Below are positions 52,418 to 62,580 of a DNA stretch of 64,000 nt, piece after piece. Position 1 is the stretch's first letter. Each line of letters opens with the position of its first letter. Position numbers and translations under genes: made by a program. This stretch comes from an uncultured Prolixibacteraceae bacterium (GTDB taxonomy: Bacteria; Bacteroidota; Bacteroidia; Bacteroidales; Prolixibacteraceae), in NCBI GenBank assembly GCA_913063265.1, contig CAJXZG010000017.1:1-64000 (forward strand), written 5' to 3'. The notes under the pieces were generated by a model. It did no database searches. It saw only the letters and a list, made by a program, of their open reading frames with translations, and had not been told where the DNA came from.

Positions 52418-53815
52418 CTATTTGTAATTTACAATTTCCCCATCCTTTAATTCCAAATAATTACTGAAACATTCCGGTATCTCCTCAGGAACATGTGTAA
52501 CAAAAATCATTGCGCAATTTGAATTGGACGCTATTTCGTTTAACAGATTTTTTAACATTCTTATATGTGAATTATCCAATCCCTGAAAAGGTTCATCAAG
52601 AATTAACAGTGGAGGATTTTTCACCAAAGTTCTTAAAATTAACACCACTCGCTGTGCCGAAGTAGAAAGTTCGTCAAAATTTTTATCTGAAATTTTACCG
52701 TAACCAAGTTTTTTCAACCACCGTAATGCGACATCGCGTTGATAACCTGTTGATTTTTTATATACACGTTCAATTTCATTAAATCCTGAACAGATCAGAT
52801 TCACAACATTTTGTTTCCCGGAGACATATTGGTGAAATTCCGGAGAAATAAAACCTATCTTTTTTTTAATATCCCAAATAGATTCGCCACTACCTTTTTG
52901 TTTTCCAAACAATCTTATATCGCATCCATATGCTTTTGGATTATCTCCAAAAATCATATTTAGCAAACTTGTTTTACCAGAACCATTTGGTCCCAGAAGC
53001 ACCCACCTTTCCCCTGCATTGACCTGCCAACTGATTTTATCAAGAATCACTTTATTCCCATATTTAAGCGAAACATTATTCAAATTTATTAATTCGTTAA
53101 ATTGCGAATCTGCCCATACAAAATTTTCACTACCGAGATTCAATTTTTCTGCAGTTTTTTCTCTAAACTCAGATATGAAACCGGAATGTACCATAATTCC
53201 TTCTTTTAAGAAGATAATCTTTTTTACTTCAGCAGGGAAATCATCTAAAGTTAGTCCGGTCATTACGATTGTATGTCCTTCTGATATTAAAGCATTCAGC
53301 ATTTTTGCCAAAAGCTGACGGGCATTTTTATCGAGACCTGTAAACGCATTGTCAAGCACCATTAAATCAGGATTTGAAGAAAGTGCCTTAAGCAACTCAA
53401 GTTTTCTTTGTTCACCATTCGATAAATTTACAATATGATTATTTACAAAATTTTCAAGTCCGAATGTGTTAAGAAGATGTTCTACCAGATCCTGATTTTC
53501 AATTTTCCTGATTTCATCCATTACCTTAGGTAATAGGTCTGTGTCAATTTTATTCCATCTTTGCTGTCGATAAACTTCATGCCCGTTAGATAAGGATAAA
53601 TGAGAATGAAATGGTACAAATATTTTACTCTTAAATTCATCATTACTTATATCTCCTCCAACATTTACAATCCCCAAAATTGCTTTTGCTAAAATTGTTT
53701 TACCACTTCCGTTTGGACCGATTATTCCTAATCCATCTCCCTTTTGTATTTGAAGATTAATATCTTTTAAAATCAACGACATCCTGATTCTAACATATGC
53801 ATTTTTCCATATCAT
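52418..53815 (-). CDS. Tandem ABC ATPase (ModF-like)
   Basis: A 465-residue protein with two ABC ATPase domains and no membrane segments. Domain 1 (about 1-225) has IIGPNGSGKTIL, the signature LSNGEQRKLELLKAL and LMVLDNAFTGLD. Domain 2 (about 238-465) has LLGPNGSGKTSLL, a degenerate signature LSTSAQRVVLILRTL and LLILDEPFQGLD. The layout matches ModF (PhrA), whose role is unclear despite its position near molybdate genes in E. coli. No transport partner is adjacent. The first aspartate after Walker B is followed by Asn, not Glu, in domain 1 (LDNAF), so only the second site is expected to hydrolyse ATP well. Confidence 0.85.
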   Translation of the reverse strand: MIWKNAYVRIRMSLILKDINLQIQKGDGLGIIGPNGSGKTILAKAILGIVNVGGDISNDEFKSKIFVPFHSHLSLSNGHEVYRQQRWNKIDTDLLPKVMDEIRKIENQDLVEHLLNTFGLENFVNNHIVNLSNGEQRKLELLKALSSNPDLMVLDNAFTGLDKNARQLLAKMLNALISEGHTIVMTGLTLDDFPAEVKKIIFLKEGIMVHSGFISEFREKTAEKLNLGSENFVWADSQFNELINLNNVSLKYGNKVILDKISWQVNAGERWVLLGPNGSGKTSLLNMIFGDNPKAYGCDIRLFGKQKGSGESIWDIKKKIGFISPEFHQYVSGKQNVVNLICSGFNEIERVYKKSTGYQRDVALRWLKKLGYGKISDKNFDELSTSAQRVVLILRTLVKNPPLLILDEPFQGLDNSHIRMLKNLLNEIASNSNCAMIFVTHVPEEIPECFSNYLELKDGEIVNYK

Positions 53816-53960
53816 TACTCAAAGATAAAATACTGTAAATTTTTTAATAAATGATATTTTTAATTTATGTGCTTTTCAAAGATAATTTCAGCTTAGTATT
53901 TTAAATCATGTAATGAATCAATTCCAAAATCATTATTTTAGGCGATTAAATTTTACAAAT

Positions 53961-55865
53961 ATGATAAATAGATTCCTGCTTTCTGTATTTGCGATTTTAA
54001 TTTCTTTCAATATTTTTTCAAACAACAAAGTCGATTCTCTTTATATGAGTCAAAATTTTGACAAAAGCGAATATTTTATTGAAATGCGGGATGGAATTCA
54101 ATTATACACGCTGGTATATACTCCAACAGACAATTCCATGAAATACCCAATTCTCCTAAACCGAACTTGTTATAATGCCTCAAAATTCGACAATTTTAAA
54201 ATTCACGGCTATCCTTCAGATTATTTGGTTAGGGACAAATATATCCTGGTTTATCAGGATGTTCGGGGAAGGTATATGAGTGAAGGTACATTTGATAACA
54301 TGCGCCCAAATATTCCCGGGAATGATATAAATAACAAAAAAGATATTGATGAAAGTTCTGATACATGGGACACAATAGAGTGGCTTGTGAAAAACATTAA
54401 AAACAACAATGGGAAAGTTGGAATGTATGGAATTTCCTACCCCGGATTTTATGCAGCAGCAGCAATTCCTGATGCCCACCCTGCATTAAAAGCTTCTTCG
54501 CCACAGGCCCCAATTGCCGACTTCTTTTTCGATGATTTTCATCATATGGGAGCATTTTTGCAAAGTTATACCGGGGCTATGCCAATTTTTGGGCATCAAA
54601 AAAATAAGCAAACAAAAAAGGCATGGTATCGCGATAAATTTATGAGAATATATAGCGAAGATATTTCAGATGGATATAATTGGCATTTACAAAAAGGTCC
54701 GTTAAAAAACATCACAAAGGATTATTTGCACGATAATTTTTTCTGGCAACAAATTGTTGAACATCCAAACTATGATGAATTTTGGCAAAAAAGAAATTTA
54801 CTTCCTCATCTGAAAGATGTAAAACATGCTGTTTTAACTGTTGGCGGCTGGTTTGATGCTGAAGATCTATATGGTCCTTTAAATATCTATAAAACCATTG
54901 AAGCAAACAGTACAAAGGCAAACAATACAATCGTTATGGGTCCCTGGTCTCATGGGGCATGGGCCCGTGAAAGGGGAAAAACCACGCACAATCATGTTTA
55001 TTTTGGTGATAGTATATCCAGTTTCTTTCAACGAGAAATTGAGCGTAATTTCTTCGCACATTATTTAAAAGATAAAGAAATTGAAGAAATTCCGGAAGCT
55101 TATATGTACGACACCGGGGCAAAAAAATGGAAAATTTTTGATACCTGGCCACCCAAAGATATTCCGCCGGTAAAACTATATTTTGGTGAAAACGAAAAAC
55201 TTTCCATAGATAAACCAACTCCAAAAAACCAGAAATTTGAATACAATAGCGATCCGGCAAAACCTGTTCCTTACCGTTCTGAAATAGAAAGAGTAACTTT
55301 TACTCCACGGCTTTTTATGACCGATGATCAAAGACACGCTTCCCGCAGGCCTGATGTAATAACATTTAAAACCGAACCTTTAAAAAAAGATATTGTATTG
55401 GCAGGTGAAATTATGGCTAAACTTAAAGTGTCAATGACTGGAACAGATGCCGATTTTATTGTAAAACTCATTGATGTTTATCCCGATGATCATAAAAACT
55501 ATGACCATAATCCGAAACATATTGTTATGTCTGGCTACCAGCAACTGGTGCGTTCCGAGGTTTTCAGAGGTAGGTTTAGAAACAGTTTTGAAAAACCCGA
55601 ACCTTTTGTTCCCAATGAAATTTCAGATGTTGAGTTTCCGCTTCAGGATATTCTACACACCTTCAAAAAAGGTCATCGAATTATGATTCAGATTCACAGT
55701 ACCTGGTTTCCCTATATCGATAGAAATCCTCAGAAATATGTCGATAATATTTATAAGGCAGATGAACAGGATTTTATCAAATCGAAAATTAGTATATACG
55801 GGTCTTCAGTTGTTGAAGTTGGAAAAAAAGTTACATTCGATATTATTTCAAACTATAATCGCTGA
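53961..55865 (+). CDS. Secreted CocE/NonD family hydrolase
   Basis: A 634-residue alpha/beta hydrolase of the X-Pro dipeptidyl-peptidase S15/CocE type. A signal peptide (INRFLLSVFAILISFNIFS) follows the ATG at 53961, which is preferred to an upstream start at 53913. The nucleophile Ser is in GMYGISYPGFYAA, the Asp in LTVGGWFDAEDLYG and the His in MGPWSHGAW. The C-terminal jelly-roll begins around EIMAKLKVSMTGTDADF. It probably cleaves an acyl or glutaryl/peptide bond in the periplasm; the substrate is unknown. Confidence 0.88.
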   Translation: MINRFLLSVFAILISFNIFSNNKVDSLYMSQNFDKSEYFIEMRDGIQLYTLVYTPTDNSMKYPILLNRTCYNASKFDNFKIHGYPSDYLVRDKYILVYQDVRGRYMSEGTFDNMRPNIPGNDINNKKDIDESSDTWDTIEWLVKNIKNNNGKVGMYGISYPGFYAAAAIPDAHPALKASSPQAPIADFFFDDFHHMGAFLQSYTGAMPIFGHQKNKQTKKAWYRDKFMRIYSEDISDGYNWHLQKGPLKNITKDYLHDNFFWQQIVEHPNYDEFWQKRNLLPHLKDVKHAVLTVGGWFDAEDLYGPLNIYKTIEANSTKANNTIVMGPWSHGAWARERGKTTHNHVYFGDSISSFFQREIERNFFAHYLKDKEIEEIPEAYMYDTGAKKWKIFDTWPPKDIPPVKLYFGENEKLSIDKPTPKNQKFEYNSDPAKPVPYRSEIERVTFTPRLFMTDDQRHASRRPDVITFKTEPLKKDIVLAGEIMAKLKVSMTGTDADFIVKLIDVYPDDHKNYDHNPKHIVMSGYQQLVRSEVFRGRFRNSFEKPEPFVPNEISDVEFPLQDILHTFKKGHRIMIQIHSTWFPYIDRNPQKYVDNIYKADEQDFIKSKISIYGSSVVEVGKKVTFDIISNYNR

Positions 55866-55949
55866 ATTCGAAATACAGACATAAAATTCTGAAACTTATT
55901 TTAAGTTGATTTTGTTAACTTAGAAATTTTGAAAACTAAATTACCAATT

Positions 55950-58900
55950 ATGAAATCCATCTTTCTTGCCTTAATTGTGGCCATTTTGATCCTTCCTGCT
56001 TCAGCACAAAAAAACAAAAATGAAAATTCTGCAGAGGTAGATTCAGTCTATTTAAAAAGTTTAACATGGAGAAACATTGGACCTTTTCGTGGGGGAAGAA
56101 GCTGTGCGGTTACCGGCGTTGAGAATAAACCAAATCTTTATTATTTTGGTTCAACAGGAGGTGGAATTTGGAAAACTACCGACGCGGGAAATACCTGGGA
56201 GAATATTTCTGATAAATATTTTGGAGGGAGTATAGGTGCAATTTCGGTCAGCAAAAGTGATAATAATGTAATTTATGTTGGCCAGGGCGAAAAAACTATT
56301 CGTGGTAATGTAAGTAGCGGTTTTGGTGTATGGAAAACAGTTGACGGGGGAAGAACATGGGAACATGCCGGATTGGAAAACACGCGCCTGATTAGCAGAA
56401 TAAGAATTCATCCTAAAAATTCGGATATTGTTTTTGTGGCTGCAATGGGCGATTTGTTCAAAGACAGTGAAGATCGTGGAGTTTATAAATCGACAGACGG
56501 AGGTAAAAGCTGGAAAAAAGTATTATTTGCTAATGCCGGAAGCGGAGCAAGCGATTTAATTTTTGATCCTGCCAATCCAAGGATCATGTATGCCAGTACC
56601 TGGACTTTTAGACGTACACCTTATTCTTTAAGCAGTGGTGGCGAAGGAAGTAAACTTTGGAAAAGTACGGATAACGGCGAAACATGGGAAGAAATAAGCA
56701 AAAATCCGGGATTCCCCAAAGGATTATTGGGTGTTATTGGGGTAACCGTTTCACCTGCAAACCCTGACCGCGTTTGGGCAATCGTTGAAAATGAACCGGA
56801 TGGAGGAGTGTACAGAAGTGATGATGCGGGTGCCACCTGGAAAAAAATGAACAATGACCGAAATCTTCGTCAACGTGCATGGTACTATTCAAGAATTTAT
56901 GCCGATACAAAAGATGCAAAAAAAGTTTACGTTTTGAACGTCGCCTATCATACAAGTATAGATGGAGGAAAGAATTTTGACAGAAGAGTTGCACCTCATG
57001 GAGATCACCATGATCTATGGATTGCACCTGAAGATCCGGACCGAATGATTATTGGTGATGATGGAGGTGCACAAATTACATTTGACGGGGGTAAAAACTG
57101 GACCACTTATTATAACCAGCCAACCGCTCAATTCTACAGGGTCACAACAGATGATCATTTCCCTTTCAGAATTTACGGAGCGCAGCAAGATAATTCTTCA
57201 GTGAGAATTAAACACAGAAGCGATGACAGATACATCACAGAAAAAGACTGGGAAGTTACTGCCGGTGGAGAAGCCGGGCATCATGCCATTTACCCAAAAG
57301 ACAATGATATTATTTTAGGAGGCGAGTACGGTGGTTTTATGAGCCGGATTAATCATCACACAGAACAACAACAAGTCACCAATGTTTGGCCAAATAATCC
57401 GCTCGGGCACGGTGTTGAAGATATGAAATATCGTTTTCAGTGGAATTACCCGCTGTTTTTTAGCAAGCACAATCCTGAAAAACTTTATGCATTTAGCAAC
57501 CATGTTCACGTAAGCACTGATTTGGGTGTTACATGGGAAACCATTAGTCCGGATTTAACAACAAACGATACGACTAAACAAGGCCCCAGTGGCGGACCTA
57601 TAACAAAAGATAATACAGCAGTTGAATACTATTGTACCATTTTTGCGGCAGCTGAAGCCACAGAAAACGGGAATATTTTATGGGTTGGCAGCGATGATGG
57701 CCTACTTCATATAACAAAAGATGGTGGAGATAACTGGGAAAATATTACCCCAAAATCAATCCCTGAATTTACCCAGATTAATTGTATTGAAGCTGATCCA
57801 TTTAACGAAGGTGGTCTTTTCGTAGCGGCTACCCGGTACAAATGGGGAGACTATGAACCCTACATGTACTACACCTCCGATTATGGAAAAAGCTGGTCGA
57901 GGATAGATTCAGGTATTGACAGACTTCATTTTACACGTGCAATCAGAGCTGTTACTGAGAAAGAAGGATTACTCTTTGCAGGAACTGAATATGGTTTGTA
58001 TATGTCGTTAAATAATGGTAAAAGCTGGCAACTTTTCCAAAATAATTTACCCGAAGTGCCAATTACAGATCTTGCCGTAAAAGAACATTCTTTAATTGCA
58101 GCAACACAAGGCCGTTCATTCTGGATTCTTGATGATATAACTCCCCTTTACGAAATGGAAAATGTAAAAGATCAGGAACTTTATTTGTTTACTCCAAAAC
58201 CAACTTACAATTTAGGAGCGGGTTATGGAGGAAAAAACAAAACACAGGGTGAGAATCACCCAAATGGAGCTATCCTTAATTATTACATAGAAAAAGTTGA
58301 TACTGCTCTTGATTATACCTTACAATTTAAAAATGAAGCGGGTGATGTATTAAAGACTTTCAGCAATAAAGCAAAAGAAAAGGAAAATAATTGGGAGCCA
58401 AAAGAGGGTTCAAACCGCTTTATCTGGAACCTGAGAACGGAAGGAGTAGATAAAATTGATGGAATGATTTTGTGGTTCTCAATTTCGAACGGGCCTTATG
58501 TATTACCGGGCAATTACACAGTAAGCTTACAAAGTGGAGAAATTAAACAGGAAGTACCTTTAACAATTCTTCAGGATCCAAGAAATAATGCCACCATTGA
58601 AGACCTGCAAGCTCAATATGATTTTGTCCAAAATGGAATTGACAAAATGAATTCAATGAATAAAACCATTCGCGAAATAAGAAAAGTCAATGGTCAGCTT
58701 ACAGATTTAAAATCAAAAACGGATAACAAAGAAATTATTTCAGAGATTGACAGTTTGATGAAAAAAGGTAACGAAATTGAAAAGGCACTGTATCAGACTA
58801 AAAATAAAAGTCCTCAAGATCCATTAAACTACCCCATCCGACTGAATAATAAATACGGACATGTTATAGCTCTTGCAAGCATTGGATTTAACCGACCAAC

Positions 58901-59039
58901 AGTTTCTATGTATGAAGTTGAAAAAGAATTGGGAGAATTGATTGATAAAGAACTAGAGCATTGGGAAGAAACAAAAACCAATTTAACTTCACTTGACAAA
59001 AAAATAAGAGATGCCAATGTTCCATTTATAAAATGGTAA
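55950..59039 (+). CDS. BNR-repeat / VPS10-like beta-propeller protein, secreted
   Basis: A 1029-residue protein with a signal peptide (KSIFLALIVAILILPASAQ). The first about 720 residues form a propeller with many Asp-box motifs (STGGGIWKTTDAGNTWENIS, STDGGKSWKKV, STDNGETWEEIS, SDDAGATWKKM, TYDFG-like later) as in VPS10/sortilin proteins. The rest has an immunoglobulin-like part and a helical C-terminal region. These proteins are often called glycosyl hydrolases, but no catalytic residues are seen; binding is more likely. A TTG at 55929 opens the frame; the ATG at 55950 is used. It follows the CocE gene by 84 bases. Confidence 0.85.
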   Translation: MKSIFLALIVAILILPASAQKNKNENSAEVDSVYLKSLTWRNIGPFRGGRSCAVTGVENKPNLYYFGSTGGGIWKTTDAGNTWENISDKYFGGSIGAISVSKSDNNVIYVGQGEKTIRGNVSSGFGVWKTVDGGRTWEHAGLENTRLISRIRIHPKNSDIVFVAAMGDLFKDSEDRGVYKSTDGGKSWKKVLFANAGSGASDLIFDPANPRIMYASTWTFRRTPYSLSSGGEGSKLWKSTDNGETWEEISKNPGFPKGLLGVIGVTVSPANPDRVWAIVENEPDGGVYRSDDAGATWKKMNNDRNLRQRAWYYSRIYADTKDAKKVYVLNVAYHTSIDGGKNFDRRVAPHGDHHDLWIAPEDPDRMIIGDDGGAQITFDGGKNWTTYYNQPTAQFYRVTTDDHFPFRIYGAQQDNSSVRIKHRSDDRYITEKDWEVTAGGEAGHHAIYPKDNDIILGGEYGGFMSRINHHTEQQQVTNVWPNNPLGHGVEDMKYRFQWNYPLFFSKHNPEKLYAFSNHVHVSTDLGVTWETISPDLTTNDTTKQGPSGGPITKDNTAVEYYCTIFAAAEATENGNILWVGSDDGLLHITKDGGDNWENITPKSIPEFTQINCIEADPFNEGGLFVAATRYKWGDYEPYMYYTSDYGKSWSRIDSGIDRLHFTRAIRAVTEKEGLLFAGTEYGLYMSLNNGKSWQLFQNNLPEVPITDLAVKEHSLIAATQGRSFWILDDITPLYEMENVKDQELYLFTPKPTYNLGAGYGGKNKTQGENHPNGAILNYYIEKVDTALDYTLQFKNEAGDVLKTFSNKAKEKENNWEPKEGSNRFIWNLRTEGVDKIDGMILWFSISNGPYVLPGNYTVSLQSGEIKQEVPLTILQDPRNNATIEDLQAQYDFVQNGIDKMNSMNKTIREIRKVNGQLTDLKSKTDNKEIISEIDSLMKKGNEIEKALYQTKNKSPQDPLNYPIRLNNKYGHVIALASIGFNRPTVSMYEVEKELGELIDKELEHWEETKTNLTSLDKKIRDANVPFIKW

Positions 59040-59096
59040 TTACCAGCTTAAAATATAAACATCCAGATTCTGTTTAATCATTAAAAATCTTGCGAT

Positions 59097-60029
59097 ATGA
59101 CTAAAAAAATCAATAAAATAGAAAGACGAGAGTTTATAAAAACCAGTTCAAAATATTTTGCCGCAACCATGTTTTTCGGTGCTGCTGGATCAAATGTATT
59201 TGGAGGAAATAGTTCAGTAAAATCAATTCCTTCAGTTACATTAAATAATGGGATTGAAATGCCCATGCTTGGCTTTGGGACACTTTACCTAACTGATGAA
59301 CTTGGTGTGCGATGTGTTTCTGATGCAATTTCATTAGGTTATCGATTAATAGATACTGCAACAATTTATGGCAATGAAGAATCGGTTGGAAAAGGAATTA
59401 AACAAAGTGGAATTGACAGAAAAGAACTTTTTGTTACTTCAAAACTTTGGGTCGATGATTCTGGATACGAGGGCACAAAAAAAGCTTTTCAAACTTCTTT
59501 GAATAAATTGGGACTCGATTACCTTGATCTTTATTTAATCCACAGGCCAAGAGGCGATGTAAAAGGTACATGGAAAGCCATGGAAGAATTGTATAAGGAA
59601 GGTAAAATCAAAGCGATTGGCGTAAGTAATTTCGAGGATGAGCATCTGGAAGATTTAACTTCCGGTTTTAAAACAGTACCTGCTGTTAATCAAATTGAAA
59701 CGCACTCCTTTTTTCAACAGGAAAAAGCTAGAAAATCTTTGATCAATTACGGAATTCAAATGGAGGCCTGGTCGCCTTTTGCGCAAGGAAGAAACGAACA
59801 TTTTACAAACAAAGTTCTTGCTGAAATTGGTAAAAAGTATAATAAAACCAATGCACAGGTGAGTTTAAGGTGGCATTTTCAAAGAGGCATTGTTGCCATC
59901 CCAAGATCATCACAAAAAGCTCACATGAAAGAAAACCTTGAAATTTTTGATTTTGAATTGAATAAATCTGAAATGCTTACCATCGCGAATTTGGATTTAA
60001 ATAAAACGCAATTCCCTGAGTGGAGCTAA
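59097..60029 (+). CDS. Aldo/keto reductase with Tat-type signal
   Basis: A 310-residue AKR-superfamily enzyme. After an N-terminal extension IERREFIKTSSKYFAATMFFGAA, a twin-arginine signal, the barrel shows MPMLGFGTLYL, GYRLIDTATIYGNEESVG with the Asp and Tyr, LFVTSKLWV with the Lys, and YLDLYLIHRP with the His, so the catalytic tetrad is intact. The cofactor-binding end is GIVAIPRSSQKAHMKENL. Most AKRs of this type (2,5-diketo-D-gluconate reductase-like) are cytoplasmic and need NADPH, so an exported form is unusual. Folding with cofactor before export would fit Tat. Confidence 0.87.
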   Translation: MTKKINKIERREFIKTSSKYFAATMFFGAAGSNVFGGNSSVKSIPSVTLNNGIEMPMLGFGTLYLTDELGVRCVSDAISLGYRLIDTATIYGNEESVGKGIKQSGIDRKELFVTSKLWVDDSGYEGTKKAFQTSLNKLGLDYLDLYLIHRPRGDVKGTWKAMEELYKEGKIKAIGVSNFEDEHLEDLTSGFKTVPAVNQIETHSFFQQEKARKSLINYGIQMEAWSPFAQGRNEHFTNKVLAEIGKKYNKTNAQVSLRWHFQRGIVAIPRSSQKAHMKENLEIFDFELNKSEMLTIANLDLNKTQFPEWS

Positions 60030-60084
60030 ACAATTTGTGTCGACATTGTTTTTATATTCTAACAAAACATAAGCTTCACAAAGG

Positions 60085-61296
60085 ATGCCTTTAAAAATTA
60101 TCATCTACAATATTATTGTACTTATTGTATTGATAGTTAATTCATGTACTGTAAGCTGGAACAAAGCAATTCGGTACGGTGACATAAAACAGGAAGAATT
60201 TTACGAAACCCTGGACATCGAAATCAAAAATAATTTGGTTTTTGTCCCTGTTCAAATCAATGGTATTACATACCGCTTTTTATTCGATACGGGAGCTATG
60301 TTTAGTATTTCCAAAGAAATTCAGGAAGAGCTGAAATTCAAAGTTGTGAGTAAAGGGAATTTGGTTGATTCGGATAAAAACAGGTCTAAGGTAAGTTATG
60401 TTCGGGTAGATGATTTACAAATCGGAAAAATCAACTTTGAAAATCAAACAGCCTTTGTAGCCAACTTTAAAGCGAATCCCATTTTAGAATGCATGGAAAT
60501 TGATGGAATTGTTGGCTCAAATCTAATGCGACATTGCATTTGGACTGTCGACCAGCAAAACCAAAAACTATCTTTTGGCACCTATTTAAAACCGGAGTAT
60601 ATAAAGGATGCTGAACAAGTTCCATTCAAAACTGACAATCAATACGATATTCTTTTGAACATTGAAATTGGAAAAGCTACGCTTAAAAACATAAAATTAG
60701 ATTACGGTTCGAACGGGCCACTAAGCATATCGAAAAGTAATTGGGATGTTCTGAAGGAAAATGATATTATTCAGAATTCGATAGTAGAAAGAGGAATTAA
60801 AAACTCAGGAATATTTGGGAAACCAGTTAAAATAAGTAGAGAAACTACTTTTACCGATTCACTAAAAATGAATGATTTTTATATCGAGAATGTTCAAATC
60901 AGAACAGGCACTTCCAGGTTGTTTGGCAATAAAATTTTATCAAAATATACGGTTTCTATCGATTATAAAAACAAAAAATTGTTCTTTCAAAAAAACGATT
61001 CTATTTCTACTACGAATTGGACTTACGGTTTTAAAGTAGGATATAATTCATCGAAAGGTATAGTTATAAATTCTGTAACAGAGAATTCAAAAGCTTTTGA
61101 AGAAGGTATTCTGACCAACATGAAAGTTGCAAAAATTGACTCTCTGAATTTCGAACTTGGCAATGATTTTTGCGATTATGTTGATTTTATGCAAGATCCT
61201 CCGGAAGTTCTTTATATCCAATTAATCGACTCTGTTGGAGAGAAAGTAGATTTTAATATTCAACGAACAGACTTAAAAAAGATTTTCCTGAATTAA
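60085..61296 (+). CDS. Aspartyl protease-like lipoprotein with PDZ-like end
   Basis: A 403-residue lipoprotein (VLIVLIVNSCTV, Cys about 21). YRFLFDTGAMFSISK is the first catalytic-type DTG loop of retropepsin-like aspartyl proteases and IDGIVGSNLMRH is a conserved follower. The second loop is degenerate (IKLDYGSNGPLSIS, DYGS in place of DTGS). The C-terminus GIVINSVTENSKAFEEGI resembles a PDZ loop. Bacteroidota carry many such proteins; whether it is active is uncertain because of the second loop. It is the second gene after the aldo/keto reductase, 55 bases apart. Confidence 0.78.
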   Translation: MPLKIIIYNIIVLIVLIVNSCTVSWNKAIRYGDIKQEEFYETLDIEIKNNLVFVPVQINGITYRFLFDTGAMFSISKEIQEELKFKVVSKGNLVDSDKNRSKVSYVRVDDLQIGKINFENQTAFVANFKANPILECMEIDGIVGSNLMRHCIWTVDQQNQKLSFGTYLKPEYIKDAEQVPFKTDNQYDILLNIEIGKATLKNIKLDYGSNGPLSISKSNWDVLKENDIIQNSIVERGIKNSGIFGKPVKISRETTFTDSLKMNDFYIENVQIRTGTSRLFGNKILSKYTVSIDYKNKKLFFQKNDSISTTNWTYGFKVGYNSSKGIVINSVTENSKAFEEGILTNMKVAKIDSLNFELGNDFCDYVDFMQDPPEVLYIQLIDSVGEKVDFNIQRTDLKKIFLN

Positions 61297-61455
61297 AATA
61301 CACAGGCACGAATGCTATTACTTCTGAAAAAGATACAGGCAGTTCCCTAACACAATCCGGGGTAAAAGATTAAGTAACACCAGACGAAAATTAGCGGATA
61401 AACAAAACAAATCAAAAAGTTGTTGTTCTGGATATCAAATCTAATTAACAATAAA

Positions 61456-61914
61456 ATGAAGACAATTTTTCTGATTCTTTTTTCTCTGGTTCTTGGTTTC
61501 ACCGCTCACACCCAAACCAAAAATCCAAATTATGACGAAGCCTTGGCTAAAAAACTGAATGCCGATGATTACGGCATGAAACAGTATGTTTTGGTAATTC
61601 TTAAAACCGGTGAAAACACATCCGCTACCGAAGAAGAAACCGCTAAACTTTTCAGAGGACATATGGAAAACATTGGCCAGCTGGTAGAGGAAGGCAAGCT
61701 GATTGTTGCAGGTCCAACAGGAAAAAATGAAAGGACGTACCGGGGTATTTTTATATTCGATGTACCAACCATTGAAGAAGCAAAAGAATTGGTTATTACA
61801 GATCCTGCAATAAAAGAAAAATTACTGGATGTGGAATATTACGAATGGTATGGTTCAGCTGCACTTTCGGAATATTTGGCTGCATCCGATAAAATCTGGA
61901 AAATTCAGCCCTGA
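61456..61914 (+). CDS. Secreted YciI-like protein
   Basis: A 152-residue protein with a signal peptide (KTIFLILFSLVLGFTAHTQ) before a YciI-type dimeric alpha/beta-barrel domain: MKQYVLVILKTGEN, HMENIGQLVEEGKLIVAGPTG, RGIFIFDVPTIEEAKELV, and a closing EYYEWYGSAAL. YciI proteins normally lack signals and are of uncertain activity (a His-Asp pair suggested as catalytic). The frame is open from a TTG at 61420; the ATG at 61456 directly precedes the signal peptide and is used. Confidence 0.8.
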   Translation: MKTIFLILFSLVLGFTAHTQTKNPNYDEALAKKLNADDYGMKQYVLVILKTGENTSATEEETAKLFRGHMENIGQLVEEGKLIVAGPTGKNERTYRGIFIFDVPTIEEAKELVITDPAIKEKLLDVEYYEWYGSAALSEYLAASDKIWKIQP

Positions 61915-62016
61915 ATAAACTATCAATATCCCTAAGCAATTTGTTAACAGAACATTCCACTTAAACTTTTCCGGGAAGCAAACCGTTCTATGCTTATACA
62001 ACTATGAATATTATCA

Positions 62017-62379
62017 ATGAAAAAATTTAGATTGGGATTAGTTTTTACATCCATGTTACTCTTAACAATTTCATGTAAAAACGATGTTGAAGATATTATC
62101 GACTGTTTGTTTGAACCTGCTTATATTAGTGTATCCACTTCGGTTGATGAACAAAATGAAAAAATGGTCACTTTCACTGTTGATTATTCAGGTGATTATA
62201 CCTTAGATACAAATATCACCTGGGATTTTGGTGACGGAAACGTAAAAACACACAACGGTACAAGCATTACACATACTTATTCAGCTTCAGGCGGTTATAA
62301 GGTGATCTCAAAAATAACGCTCAGAAACGGAGATGCGTATTGTACTTTTGATCATAGCACAAATGTGTCAGTTAAGTAA
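62017..62379 (+). CDS. PKD-domain lipoprotein
   Basis: A 120-residue protein with a lipoprotein signal (SMLLLTISCKND, Cys about 20). Most of the mature part is one PKD domain: ITWDFGDGNVKTHNG, then SITHTYSASGGYKVISKITL, the classic WDFGDG..HTY signature. It likely sits at the cell surface or periplasm as a binding or scaffold protein. A strong terminator follows. The partner is unknown. Confidence 0.83.
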   Translation: MKKFRLGLVFTSMLLLTISCKNDVEDIIDCLFEPAYISVSTSVDEQNEKMVTFTVDYSGDYTLDTNITWDFGDGNVKTHNGTSITHTYSASGGYKVISKITLRNGDAYCTFDHSTNVSVK

Positions 62380-62405
62380 AACCCGTAAACAAAATTATTT
62401 TTAAG

Positions 62406-62433
62406 TACCGGAAACAGTTTCCGGTATTTTTTT
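62406..62433 (+). terminator. Terminator of the PKD lipoprotein gene
   Basis: TACCGGAAAC and GTTTCCGGTA form a perfect 10-bp stem with a 2-base gap, followed by seven T. Confidence 0.9.
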
Positions 62434-62580
62434 GGAAATATTAATTCTTTAAAAAAACTAAATACCTGTAATCACAATTAAAGATTGCTATTGTTGTGCA
62501 GGAGTTAACATGAAAATAAAAATTCTTAAAAACAAAAATTCAAACCCTATTTTGTATATTTAGTTATTAAATCAAACATT

